DNA from: Lachnospiraceae bacterium
GTDB lineage: Bacteria; Bacillota; Clostridia; Lachnospirales; Lachnospiraceae
DNA length: 64,000 bases
Reading direction: 5' to 3'
Assembly (NCBI GenBank): GCA_017622575.1
Contig: JAGAQU010000082.1
Coordinates: 1-64,000 of the forward strand
Part shown: positions 43,380 to 53,274 of the stretch, one piece after another
Layout: each line of letters starts with the position of its first letter
Numbering within the stretch: position 1 is the first letter of the stretch
Position numbers and translations under genes: made by a program
The notes under the pieces: model-generated
Databases searched by the model: none
Told to the model about the DNA's origin: nothing
The model's input: only the letters and a program-made list of their open reading frames with translations

Positions 43380-44546
43380 ATGACGGCAGATGAATTGACG
43401 GTAGCCGGCAGACGTTTCAGGACAAGGGCTGATTATGAGGCTGCCCTGCGGGACCAGAAAAAAATAGAGCGTATCAAGGCAGAAACGGATTTAGACAATC
43501 CGAAACAGATATATGAACTACTGAAGGACTTACAGAGTGGTAGTTACAGATTTGAAACTATCGTCGGGAGAGATTTTGACGATGAAATATATGAAAAGGC
43601 CGAAGCCTTAAAGAAACAGGGAATTACACCTGAGAATGCGGCGAAAACTGTAAAAGCGTACAAAAAGAAAAAAGAAAAGAGATCCAAGAAAAAAGAGTAT
43701 TCTGTCAATCTTTCAGATTATGACAAGGATATGCAGAAGCAGATCCTGATAGAGTTGAGAAAGCAGGAGAAGAGAAGAAAGCTGATTGTTGTGCTTTCAT
43801 CGCTGGTTGCCGTCCTATGTTTCGGGTATTTTGGCGTATATTATTTCTTTGCGGCAAGGACAAGCATGGATTATGAGCAGCTTTCAGATCTTAAGGGTAG
43901 CGATGCCTTAAGTGAAACGCAGGAGAAAAATGATTTTTCCTTGCATAAATCGAGCGTGAAGCTGCCTGATATCCTGGATGAATATAAAACTTTATATTCC
44001 AAGAACAAAAGGCTAATCGGATGGCTTAAAATTGACGATACAAATATAGATTATCCTGTCATGCAGACAGAAAATAATGAGTATTACCTGGATCATAATT
44101 TTAATCAGGAATATGATAAGAACGGCAGTTTGTTTCTGGATTGTGACTGCAATGTTTATCCTCGTTCTACCAATATGATTATTTACGGACACCACATGAA
44201 ATCAGGCAGTATGTTCGGAAATCTCCAGCAATATGCAAAGGAATCCTATGGGAAAAAGCATTCCGTTATTGAGTTTGACACAATATATGAAAAAGCGACC
44301 TATCAGGTAATGTATGTGTTCCGTTCTCAGGTATATAACGAAGATGATGTTGTTTTTAAATATTATCAGTTTATAGAAGCAAACTCGGAAGAAGAATTTA
44401 ATTTTTGTATGAAAGAAATGGCGTCTATGAGCCTTTACGATACAGGGGTAACGGCAAACTTCGGTGACAGCTTACTTACCTTGTCAACCTGTGACAGTTC
44501 ACGGACGGATGGCAGATTTGTGGTAGTTGCAAAGAGGATTAAGTAA
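43380..44546 (+). CDS. Class B-like sortase with long cytoplasmic N-terminus
   Basis: A 388-residue sortase. Residues 1-133 are a charged, Lys/Glu-rich cytoplasmic region with a basic stretch at about 94-105 (YKKKKEKRSKKKEY). A membrane helix spans about 135-158, and the catalytic domain follows from about 195. Active-site residues are His271 (IIYGHHM), Cys371 (LSTCDSS) and Arg379 (DGRF). LIGWLKIDDTNIDYPVMQ is typical of class B. Class B enzymes usually have about 240 residues and no such N-terminal region. The two LRR genes downstream encode TPxTGD sorting signals, so it is their likely anchoring enzyme. Confidence 0.9.
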   Translation: MTADELTVAGRRFRTRADYEAALRDQKKIERIKAETDLDNPKQIYELLKDLQSGSYRFETIVGRDFDDEIYEKAEALKKQGITPENAAKTVKAYKKKKEKRSKKKEYSVNLSDYDKDMQKQILIELRKQEKRRKLIVVLSSLVAVLCFGYFGVYYFFAARTSMDYEQLSDLKGSDALSETQEKNDFSLHKSSVKLPDILDEYKTLYSKNKRLIGWLKIDDTNIDYPVMQTENNEYYLDHNFNQEYDKNGSLFLDCDCNVYPRSTNMIIYGHHMKSGSMFGNLQQYAKESYGKKHSVIEFDTIYEKATYQVMYVFRSQVYNEDDVVFKYYQFIEANSEEEFNFCMKEMASMSLYDTGVTANFGDSLLTLSTCDSSRTDGRFVVVAKRIK

Positions 44547-44562
44547 CCAAAGGAGTGTTACA

Positions 44563-47500
44563 ATGGCGAAAGGTATTACCAAAAAGAACAACAGAAGATT
44601 AAAGAGACAGATCAGAAAAACGGTAGGCGGATTGTTGATGGCATCTGCTATTGTTGTGGCGGCACTTCCTGTTCCGGATGTCAGTGCAAATCCGGAGGTT
44701 AATGCTAGTGCAAAAATAAAAGTTGCTGTTTTGGATTCCCAACAGAGCAAAGAAGGATCATCTTCTCCTTTTAAAAAGGCTACATCACCATATACAAGTA
44801 AAATACCTCATGCTTGTGAAAGAACTGATGAAGAACAGATTGTCTATACTTCGGGGGATGGTACTTATCAGTTTGTTTATATGCGTCCTACCACGAATGA
44901 CACAAATAAAGTTGCAGTTATTTTAGGATATAATTCGGGGCCGTTGCAGGACAGTACATTAACGATTCCTGAAACTTTGAAAGCTTATCGAAAATATACA
45001 GATAATGTTACCAGCCGTGGTTATTGCCTCGTTAGTAAAAGTGATGAATTTTTGCATTATGAAACTTTAGTGCAGAAAAAAGATGAGAATGACAGAAAGC
45101 TTTATAAGGTCATTAACTTCTATGATGATGAAAATCATGAAGCACTTCAGGTAAACCAGGATGAACTATATCTGATGGAGGACGGAACGTGGCAGTACCG
45201 CGTTGCAAATGGATATGAACAGGATGAAGAGGGTAATGATACTTCACAGGTTCATTATGATTATTACAAAGTTGATCCGATTATGGAACCTCAGTACAAT
45301 CCTTGCTACTATGAACAGAAAGATCAGTGGGAGAATATATCGGACAAAGATTTGTATTATTCACCCGATAATAATGGGCAAATCTCGAAGGATGACGAAG
45401 GAAATACCATTTATATTAAGGCGGGAGATGACAGTAATCACTGGAAGATCAACGCGGATGTAGCTTATATCGGGGCTGAAAAGATTACGGATAACAACGG
45501 TATTTGGAGTCTTGCCGGAGATATTACATCACCTTCCGAAGGTGTTTTTGCCGAGGAAAATAATATCACAAATCTCATTGTCGGAGAAAATATTCGAGGG
45601 ATCAGCGATTATGCTTTTTATGGTTGTTCGACCTTAAAGAGTGTTACTTTAGCTAATGGACTTGATACCATAGGAAATGGCGCTTTTGCCAACTGTATTA
45701 ATATGGAAAGCTGTAATATTGCATCAAATGCCAATATAGTTGCAATTGGTAAGGATGCTTTTTATAATTGCCGTGCGCTGTCAAGCTTTACGGTGCCGAT
45801 TGGTCTTAGAGCGTTAGGAGACAATTGTTTTGAGGGATGTTCGGCGCTTACATCTGTCAGCTTTGGCAACGGTAGCAGCAATGTGGCATTGGAGGAACTG
45901 GGGTATCATCTTTTTAAAAATTGCAGGTCATTGGGTTTCATCGAATTCCCTTCTACTTATGAAGAAAATGATCTGGACATTGATATGTTTGAGGGTTGCA
46001 GTTCTCTGCAATACGTTAAAGTTCCGAATGATAAGATAAATATAGGGGAGTTTCATAATGGAACCGGAGATTACCCCAATTGTGGTTTTGAATGGGAATC
46101 AACGAAAGAGTCAGATGGGACGATAACTAAGATTGGGTTTAAAGACACGGTTCCTGATTCCTTCTATTTTGAAGGACCGGCGTCATCTGATATTCATGAC
46201 ACCGCTACGGAGAATTCGGTTGCTTTTAAATACCTGAATCAGGATTTATATGAAAAGATAGAGTATGAACATGATGCGGTGAAGGATGCAAGTAATCCGA
46301 ACGGAAAATCTGCGAAGGTGACTTATCAGGTAAACAGTAACAATGAACTTGTAAAATTCTGGATAAACAGCGGAGATAAACCGGATAATGTTACCATTCC
46401 GGAAACGATCGGGCCTTATGGAATTTCCTCTATAAGAGAAGGCAGCTTTACAAATAATTGTGATTTGATCAGACTTACTATTCCGGCTTCTGTCAATGCA
46501 ATCGGTGATAATGCATTTAAGGGTTGTCACAATTTGGAAACCGTTATCTTTACGGATGCAACAACGATTCAGTCAATCGGAAGTAATGCGTTTAAGACAC
46601 AGGATGCATCCTGTGGAGACACTTTATATCCAAATGGTGGTGTTTCCAAGCCGGAACTGACATTTGTCGGAGCTATGATGAATGATGCAGGTGCGGATAC
46701 CATTCCGTTTATTTATGCGATGAATGGGGTCAGCAATATCAATAATGCTAATCAGGAAAAAATATGGATTACTTGTCATAGCGGATGGCCTACCAATCTG
46801 GAAGTACAGTATAATTATGACCCTATCAGCAATACCGGTGAAGCACAGTTAATCGGTTATCCCAGATATGAGATGATAAAGGATTTAGGAAGTGCAACGG
46901 AATGGGTAAGTAATCTGCCCTATGTGACGGATCAAAATAAACAGGAATATTTGAGCATGGTCACAAAAGCCACAGAATATTATCAGGCAACGGATGATGA
47001 AAAGAAAGATATGACACAGCCGACTGAAAATGAGATGGCAATTGTAAATTCAACATTGAATGTAGTAATTCCGACCAGTGTTGACAGTATAAAACCGGGG
47101 TTATTCTCTGGATATGTAGAGAATGATGAAGGAACCGGTTGGGAAAAAGTAAATAATATTAAAGAGACTTCAGGAGAATCAACTTTAACGGAGAAATCCA
47201 AGCCGGATACATATATTCAGAGAGTGGTTCTTAACGGTGTAAATGAAATAGAGCCTTACACGTTTAAGAATTGCACTTCTCTTACAGAGGCGTCAATTAT
47301 TGGACCGATATATATAGATGACTATGCGTTTGATGGTTTGGATGATGATGAAAGCGTGCAGTTTGAAAGCGGAGTGCCGACAACGATGCAGCTTCAGACG
47401 GTAACTCTCGGCACAAATTTGACCGACACCGGAAAGCGACCTTTCAGAGGCTGTGAAAAGTTGACGGCAGTTAATTGCCTGGATTCTGATTTTGCTTATA

Positions 47501-49542
47501 ATAATGGTATTATTTATCGAAATACGGGAAGTGGGACAGAAATTGTAGAGTGTTTGGAGAGTAGAGGTGCAGTTGGAGGTATCGGTTCCTATTCGGTAGG
47601 ACCTGATGAACTTGCAGGAGTGACCACAATTAAAGAAGAAGCTTTTGCAGATTGTGATGATGTAGGAAAAGTGGATTTATCTGCTACAACGATTGATGCA
47701 ATCCCGGAAGGATGTTTTAAGGAAACAGATGATTTGAATTCCGTTGTTTTACCGGATACCGTAAAAAATATTGAAGCTGATTCATTTATTAATAGTGGTA
47801 TTAGGCTTCTTACGATTCCTGGTTCGCAGGCATATATTGCAAGAGATGCATTTAAAAATGATGATAAGCAGCAAACAATTATTTTTGAATGTATTGAGGG
47901 AACTACAGCAGATCGTTATGCAAAAGCGGAGGAAAACTGGTATATCAATCCTGAGTATGGAAAAGTATATCTTGAGCATATGGTATATTTTTGGGATTAC
48001 CCTGATTATCCGGACACCTCAAATAAGGAGCTTTTCTATAAAGTGAAAGTCAAAGACGGAGAAGATGCGGTACCGCCCACGGAAACACCTTCTCACACAG
48101 GCTATCCTTTCAGCCGCTGGACAGATTACACCAACGTTACAAGAGATATAGATGTGTATCCTGTATTTGGTGCCAATGTTTATGCAGTAACTTTCTTAAG
48201 CTATGACGGATCGACGATCGGTGAAGTGCAATATATTGAAGAGGGAAAGAGTGCAATACCGCCCACACCGCCTGTAAGGGAAGGATATACCTTTGATAAG
48301 TGGTCACAGGATTGGAATAACGTAACGGAAGACAGGAATATTGTTGCATTGTATACCGACAATTCGGGTGATGCCAGCAGACATCAGGTTATTTTCTATG
48401 ATTATGATGGAACTACAATTATCAGTAAGCAATCGGTAAATGACGGCGAAGCCGCCATTGAGCCGAAATCACCTACTAGAAGCGGATATACATTTATCGG
48501 CTGGGTGCCTTCAGACTTTTCCAAAGTTGAGAAGGATATGAACATTGTTGCAAATTATGAAAAGAATACAAGCTCCGGTGGAAGCGGCTCCGGTTCCGGC
48601 TCAGGAAGCAGTTCAGATTCCAAATCCAGTGCTTCGCCCTCCGCATCACCTTCTGCGTCACCTGAGGTGACCAAATATACAGTGTCTGTATCGGGAGGAA
48701 GCGGAAGCGGCAGTTATCCGGCAGGAGCCATTGTAGCGATCAATGCATACTTCCTGGGAGATGGACAGAACTTTGACAAATGGACAACCTCCACGGCAGG
48801 AGTAGGATTTGCTAATCCTAATGCCTCTTCCACAACCTTTACCATGCCGGCTGCCAATGTGGCAATCACGGCAACCTATAAGACCGGAAGCGGTTCATCG
48901 GGCAGCACGGGAGGAAATGGAAGCGGTTCAGGCGGTAGTGGAGGATCCTCTACAGCTAACACGAATTCGGGAAGCACTGTACAGGTGACAAAGCCCGGCA
49001 TTTCCAATACGGGTCTTGCGGGAGCAACTGTAAGCGGAGCAACCGATAACTTTATTATTAAGGTATCGGAGGATCAGAGTGCAGCAGATGCGGCAGTGGC
49101 AGCTTTGCAGGCAAAATATGGCGATTTAAGCAGAATTAAATATTTCCCCATGGATATCAGTCTTTATGATTCCACGGGACGTACCAAAATAGCAGATACC
49201 TCCGGTATTTCCGTTAATATTACATTACCTTTGCCGGATGAATTGGTACAGTATGCGGGTAACAACAAAATTGCAGCGGTTTCAAACGGATCGCTGGAGG
49301 ATTTAAGTGCAAGATTTACCACGATCGACGGTGTTCCCTGCATCAACTTTACGGCAACCCATTTCTCACCTTATGTGATTTATGTGGATACGGCAAATTT
49401 GACGACGGGAACTATTGATACAACACCTAAGACGGGCGATCCCATTCATCCCAAATGGTTTCTTGCAATCGGAATGGCATGTATTTCCTTGATTCTGTTC
49501 TTTAAGAAAGATAAAGCGGTGGTTAGGCCTAAGAGGGCATAG
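44563..49542 (+). CDS. Giant LRR_5 surface protein with sortase signal
   Basis: A 1659-residue secreted protein. It has a basic signal peptide (hydrophobic core GGLLMASAIVVAALPV), BspA-type LRR_5 repeats at about 325-480, 600-690 and 890-1100 (e.g. IRGISDYAFYGCSTLKSVTL), and three Listeria-Bacteroides (Flg_new) repeats at about 1150-1340 (GYTFDKWSQDW, GYTFIGWVPSD). Gly/Ser linkers flank a fourth beta-rich module. The C-terminus has sorting motif TPKTGD, a hydrophobic helix and the KKDK tail. I chose the ATG at 44563 behind AAAGGAG. The LRR section looks more AT-rich than the flanks. Host or polysaccharide binding is inferred from the family. Confidence 0.88.
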   Translation: MAKGITKKNNRRLKRQIRKTVGGLLMASAIVVAALPVPDVSANPEVNASAKIKVAVLDSQQSKEGSSSPFKKATSPYTSKIPHACERTDEEQIVYTSGDGTYQFVYMRPTTNDTNKVAVILGYNSGPLQDSTLTIPETLKAYRKYTDNVTSRGYCLVSKSDEFLHYETLVQKKDENDRKLYKVINFYDDENHEALQVNQDELYLMEDGTWQYRVANGYEQDEEGNDTSQVHYDYYKVDPIMEPQYNPCYYEQKDQWENISDKDLYYSPDNNGQISKDDEGNTIYIKAGDDSNHWKINADVAYIGAEKITDNNGIWSLAGDITSPSEGVFAEENNITNLIVGENIRGISDYAFYGCSTLKSVTLANGLDTIGNGAFANCINMESCNIASNANIVAIGKDAFYNCRALSSFTVPIGLRALGDNCFEGCSALTSVSFGNGSSNVALEELGYHLFKNCRSLGFIEFPSTYEENDLDIDMFEGCSSLQYVKVPNDKINIGEFHNGTGDYPNCGFEWESTKESDGTITKIGFKDTVPDSFYFEGPASSDIHDTATENSVAFKYLNQDLYEKIEYEHDAVKDASNPNGKSAKVTYQVNSNNELVKFWINSGDKPDNVTIPETIGPYGISSIREGSFTNNCDLIRLTIPASVNAIGDNAFKGCHNLETVIFTDATTIQSIGSNAFKTQDASCGDTLYPNGGVSKPELTFVGAMMNDAGADTIPFIYAMNGVSNINNANQEKIWITCHSGWPTNLEVQYNYDPISNTGEAQLIGYPRYEMIKDLGSATEWVSNLPYVTDQNKQEYLSMVTKATEYYQATDDEKKDMTQPTENEMAIVNSTLNVVIPTSVDSIKPGLFSGYVENDEGTGWEKVNNIKETSGESTLTEKSKPDTYIQRVVLNGVNEIEPYTFKNCTSLTEASIIGPIYIDDYAFDGLDDDESVQFESGVPTTMQLQTVTLGTNLTDTGKRPFRGCEKLTAVNCLDSDFAYNNGIIYRNTGSGTEIVECLESRGAVGGIGSYSVGPDELAGVTTIKEEAFADCDDVGKVDLSATTIDAIPEGCFKETDDLNSVVLPDTVKNIEADSFINSGIRLLTIPGSQAYIARDAFKNDDKQQTIIFECIEGTTADRYAKAEENWYINPEYGKVYLEHMVYFWDYPDYPDTSNKELFYKVKVKDGEDAVPPTETPSHTGYPFSRWTDYTNVTRDIDVYPVFGANVYAVTFLSYDGSTIGEVQYIEEGKSAIPPTPPVREGYTFDKWSQDWNNVTEDRNIVALYTDNSGDASRHQVIFYDYDGTTIISKQSVNDGEAAIEPKSPTRSGYTFIGWVPSDFSKVEKDMNIVANYEKNTSSGGSGSGSGSGSSSDSKSSASPSASPSASPEVTKYTVSVSGGSGSGSYPAGAIVAINAYFLGDGQNFDKWTTSTAGVGFANPNASSTTFTMPAANVAITATYKTGSGSSGSTGGNGSGSGGSGGSSTANTNSGSTVQVTKPGISNTGLAGATVSGATDNFIIKVSEDQSAADAAVAALQAKYGDLSRIKYFPMDISLYDSTGRTKIADTSGISVNITLPLPDELVQYAGNNKIAAVSNGSLEDLSARFTTIDGVPCINFTATHFSPYVIYVDTANLTTGTIDTTPKTGDPIHPKWFLAIGMACISLILFFKKDKAVVRPKRA

Positions 49543-49554
49543 GAGTACCTGACT

Positions 49555-52311
49555 ATGAACAGAAAAATAGCAAAGAGTCTGAGTGCACTGCTTTTTGCAG
49601 CGGCATTGGCAGTCACTCAGATTCCTGTATCAGATGCAGAGGCGTCAGAAACTGCATCTGATTTTCAAATGGAAGGAAATAAATTACTGAAATATGCAGG
49701 CACGGCGGAAGTCGTGTCTGTTCCCGATGGTGTAAAGGAAATCGGTGAGGAAGCCTTTGCGGGTAATGATAATCTGGTCAAGGTTACCATAGACGGAGAT
49801 GTTGAAAAAATCGATTACCGTGCATTTGCGGACTGTGATAATCTGCGGACTGTTAAAGTGGGAGATTCCGTGACAGAGATAGAAACCGCTGCTTTCAGCA
49901 ATAATAAGTCTCTTAAAAATGTCAGTCTGGGAGCGTCACTTAAGAAAATCGGAAGCGGAATATTTGCCGGTTGTAGCCAGCTGTCAGAGGTGTCATTATC
50001 AGACGATAATCCGTACCTTTCTTATAGCGATGGTGTCCTTTATGATGATGAGAAAAAGATTTTATATGTTCTGATGCCGGATTATGAAAAAACATCTTTG
50101 ACACTTCCGGCCTCTGTGGAAGAGATCAGTGCCTATGCTTTTTGGGGTAATCCTTATCTGGAACATGTTACTTTGGACAGCAGCTTAAACAGTGTACCTG
50201 CCTATGCTTTTTCCAACTGTATTAATTTGAAGAGCGTTGATATTCCGCTTCCTGTCAGAAGTATTGAAGCAAAAACTTTTGAAGATTGTGTGAATTTACA
50301 GGAGGTTACGCTGCCGGACTCCATGAATCATATCCATGATTCTGCTTTTGACGGATGCAGCGGCGTGAAATTTAAGGCTACACCGGGAACCTACAGCGCA
50401 GAATTTGCAGATGCTTTTCATGCTTCGGAGGAAGTGGATCAAATCGAATATGAGGATGTGCAGGATTCCCGGATGGTTCCGGCGCAGGAGCTTGGACAGC
50501 CCGGCAACGATAACGAGGGCACTGAAAGCACACCCACACCGGAAGCAACAGTGACTCCGGAAGGAACGGGAACAGAACTTCCGCTTTCCCCATTTACTGT
50601 TTCAGCAAGTACTTCCGGGAGCATTCTTGGTCAGACCAGCATTGTGGCGGGACGGGCAGTTGTTTTTATTGACAATGGCAGAGCCAGTGTATCATCGGGG
50701 AATACGCTAACCATAGACCTTGGCTCAGGTACGATGAAAAATGCATTGGCCTCATCGGAGCAGGAAAGTGAAGAAAGCGTGACGATCAGTAATCTGCTTT
50801 CCGATAATGCAACAAAAGGTAAAGACTTTCCCAAATATACGGTGGTTGGGAATAAAATTGCCTCCCAGGCCTATTATCAGGATGGTGAGCTGAAAGAATA
50901 TGAGATTGATGATACCATTACGGAAATAGGAGACTTTGCGTTTGCAAGATCGGGGCTTAATGACGTGGTGATACCGGATAGTGTGAAAAAAATAGGCTAC
51001 GGAGCTTTTTATCATTGTGATGATCTGACAAATGTAACGATTCCGTCCGGTGTACGGGAGATAGAGGCAAATGCATTTGAAAAGACGCCATGGCTGTCTG
51101 CTCAGCTTAGCAATACGGGCTCGCCTTTTGTTGTTGTGGGAGACGGAATTCTGATCGCCTATTCCGGTACGGACAGTGTGGTAAACATACCTGCTTCGGT
51201 AAAGCAGATTGGAGCGGAGGCATTTAAGGATCATATGGGAATCACGGCGGTAAATATTCCTGATTCCGTTACGGTGATCGGTGAGGCTGCATTTAGTGGC
51301 TGTAAGAATTTAAAGACAGTAAACGGCGGTGTTTCGCTTGTAAAAATCTGCGACAGAGTATTTCAGGATTGTCCCCTTTCTAAGATCGTAATTCCGGCAT
51401 CTGTTGAGGAGATCGGCCTTGGAGCTTATGATTGTCCCGGAGGTACGGATACGGTGATCTTTGAAGGGACGGAACTTCCCAAATTGATTATGGGAGAGAA
51501 TTCCGGTCGCCTTTCCAATGAGGAAAGCAGAACCTATGCTTTTGATCACTGTAAAACAGCAGTGGTACCGGGACAGAATCTATCTTTTGAGGGAACCGTT
51601 CTTGAAAACGGAAGTTATGGTTTTCATGGTTTCGTGGTGGATGGATCAGGAAATCTGCTTTCAGATCTATCAAAAGGAGCAGAACAGATAGCTGAAAGCG
51701 GTATATCAATTAAAATAGAAAGCGCTAATGTTCCTGCTGACGGCGTAAATACTTTGGCTACCATGCCGGGAAACGGAGAAAGCTATGTACTCAGAATTTC
51801 CGATTCCAAGGATGCATCTGACAGAATCGCTGCAGCATACAGTGAGCTTTACGGAGGAAGAGAACCGTCCGGTCTTCTCGGATTTGATATTTCTCTGTAT
51901 GACAGTACCGGTGAAATTCCTATCACAAAGCTCGGAAAGCAGTATATTACCATACAGATTCCAAAGCCGGAGGGGCTTTCGGATGAAGGACTTCATCTGG
52001 TGACTCTTGACAGTGACGGACAGCTGGAAGCAGTGGAATTTCAGATTGTTAATTTGGAAGATGGCGATTATATTCAATTTGTGACAAAGCATTTTTCCCC
52101 TTATGGGCTTTACCGCTATTCGGGATATGGTGGACAGGGTGTGGTCAGTGATGGAAAGGCTCTTGTCACTCTTTCAGGCAATAAAGACGATACACCGGAT
52201 ACGGGTGACCCCATCCATCCCAAATGGATTTTTGCACTTGGTCTTTTGGCAGCATCTGCTTCACTGTTTTTTTACAAGGGAAAATCATATAGAACGGAAA
52301 AAAGAGAATAA
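49555..52311 (+). CDS. LRR_5 surface protein with sortase signal
   Basis: A 918-residue secreted protein, probably a paralogue of the preceding one. It has a signal peptide (ALLFAAALAVTQIPVSDAEA), LRR_5 repeats at about 55-285 (VKEIGEEAFAGNDNLVKVTI) and again at about 445-640, a Pro/Thr-rich spacer between them (TPTPEATVTPEGTGTE), and a C-terminal module resembling that of the first protein (ISLYDST, HFSPYGLY). It ends with TPDTGDPIHPKW, a hydrophobic helix and a basic tail, nearly identical to its neighbour's TPKTGDPIHPKW. The gap is 12 nt. The terminator at 52321 closes the operon. Confidence 0.88.
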   Translation: MNRKIAKSLSALLFAAALAVTQIPVSDAEASETASDFQMEGNKLLKYAGTAEVVSVPDGVKEIGEEAFAGNDNLVKVTIDGDVEKIDYRAFADCDNLRTVKVGDSVTEIETAAFSNNKSLKNVSLGASLKKIGSGIFAGCSQLSEVSLSDDNPYLSYSDGVLYDDEKKILYVLMPDYEKTSLTLPASVEEISAYAFWGNPYLEHVTLDSSLNSVPAYAFSNCINLKSVDIPLPVRSIEAKTFEDCVNLQEVTLPDSMNHIHDSAFDGCSGVKFKATPGTYSAEFADAFHASEEVDQIEYEDVQDSRMVPAQELGQPGNDNEGTESTPTPEATVTPEGTGTELPLSPFTVSASTSGSILGQTSIVAGRAVVFIDNGRASVSSGNTLTIDLGSGTMKNALASSEQESEESVTISNLLSDNATKGKDFPKYTVVGNKIASQAYYQDGELKEYEIDDTITEIGDFAFARSGLNDVVIPDSVKKIGYGAFYHCDDLTNVTIPSGVREIEANAFEKTPWLSAQLSNTGSPFVVVGDGILIAYSGTDSVVNIPASVKQIGAEAFKDHMGITAVNIPDSVTVIGEAAFSGCKNLKTVNGGVSLVKICDRVFQDCPLSKIVIPASVEEIGLGAYDCPGGTDTVIFEGTELPKLIMGENSGRLSNEESRTYAFDHCKTAVVPGQNLSFEGTVLENGSYGFHGFVVDGSGNLLSDLSKGAEQIAESGISIKIESANVPADGVNTLATMPGNGESYVLRISDSKDASDRIAAAYSELYGGREPSGLLGFDISLYDSTGEIPITKLGKQYITIQIPKPEGLSDEGLHLVTLDSDGQLEAVEFQIVNLEDGDYIQFVTKHFSPYGLYRYSGYGGQGVVSDGKALVTLSGNKDDTPDTGDPIHPKWIFALGLLAASASLFFYKGKSYRTEKRE

Positions 52312-52320
52312 CGGAATAGG

Positions 52321-52360
52321 AACTCCCGGCATAAGATAAAGAAAAAGCCGGGAGTTTTTT
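52321..52360 (+). terminator. Terminator whose 3' arm is the subtilase ribosome binding site
   Basis: AACTCCCGGC (52321-52330) and GCCGGGAGTT (52347-52356) form a perfect 10-bp stem with six Ts (52355-52360). The GGGAG at 52350-52354 lies 8 nt before the ATG at 52363, so the same bases serve as Shine-Dalgarno for the next gene when the hairpin is open. Confidence 0.85.
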
Positions 52361-52362
52361 AT

Positions 52363-53274
52363 ATGCTTCGGGTCAGAGAACAGATTGGATGCAGCGATGA
52401 ACTGCAAAAATCCTGTGGGAGAAATGGTGTGACAATTGCCATGCTTGACACGGGAATTGCAGGCCATCCTGATTTTGATAACAGACTCATCGCGTTTCGC
52501 GATTTTGTAAATGGAAGACATGATCCCTATGATGACAGCGGACACGGAACACATGTGGCGGGCTGCATGTGTGGCAGCGGCAGATTGTCCGAAGGTAAAT
52601 ATAAGGGGATAGCCCCCGCGAGCAGACTGGTAGTGGGAAAAGTCCTTGATTATAAAGGAGACGGCATTATTGAAAGCATGGCAAGTGGTATAGAATGGGT
52701 TATGAAGAACAGAAAAAATTATGATATTCGTATCTTAAACATCTCTATTGGTATGGGAGAGGCGGCAGGAAAAGAAAGGATGGATACGCTGCTTCGTTTG
52801 GTGGATGAAGCATGGATGTGTGGTTTGATCGTCGTATGCGCGGCAGGAAATAAAGGACCGGGTGCAATGACAATTTCTCCTATTGGAGCAAGGAAAAATG
52901 TGATTACAGTAGGGTGTAATGAAGGTGGATATTTCGGAGAAAGAGAAAATCTTTGTGAAAGCTATTCCAGCAGAGGACCAAGTCCTTTTGATGTAAAAAA
53001 GCCGGACATTGTGGCTCCGGGAACAGATATTATGTCTTGTAATGCATTTTTTGAGAAGAGGGGATTTCGCTTCAAAAATGCTTATGTAAAAAAGAGCGGG
53101 ACTTCCATGGCTACTCCTATTGTAGCAGGCGGTATGGCGTTGCTTTTGCAGAAATATCCTTTTTATTCGAATGAACAGGCAAAGAAAAAAGTGATCAAAA
53201 CGGCAAAGGATCTGAAGGAACCGTGGAATAAACAGGGGGCAGGCATGATTCAGATAAATTCCTTATTGACATAA
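52363..53274 (+). CDS. Subtilisin-like serine protease (S8), no signal peptide
   Basis: A 303-residue subtilase. The catalytic triad is visible: Asp in IAMLDTGIAGHPDF (about 29), His in DSGHGTHVAGCM (about 64), Ser in KSGTSMATPIVAGG (about 246), with the oxyanion Asn in CAAGNKGPG. There is no signal peptide, and the propeptide is at most 20 residues, as in intracellular subtilisins. Cytoplasmic protein turnover is therefore more likely than surface processing, despite the neighbouring surface genes. There is no room for a promoter between the terminator and the ATG, so expression needs readthrough or an upstream start (see findings). Confidence 0.88.
   Translation: MLRVREQIGCSDELQKSCGRNGVTIAMLDTGIAGHPDFDNRLIAFRDFVNGRHDPYDDSGHGTHVAGCMCGSGRLSEGKYKGIAPASRLVVGKVLDYKGDGIIESMASGIEWVMKNRKNYDIRILNISIGMGEAAGKERMDTLLRLVDEAWMCGLIVVCAAGNKGPGAMTISPIGARKNVITVGCNEGGYFGERENLCESYSSRGPSPFDVKKPDIVAPGTDIMSCNAFFEKRGFRFKNAYVKKSGTSMATPIVAGGMALLLQKYPFYSNEQAKKKVIKTAKDLKEPWNKQGAGMIQINSLLT

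Noticed and set aside
48570..48970. Gly/Ser- and Ser/Pro-rich repetitive DNA as a CRISPR or satellite repeat
   Set aside because: The repetition is codon-level low complexity within an open frame encoding a wall-spanning linker; there are no regular direct repeats with unique spacers.
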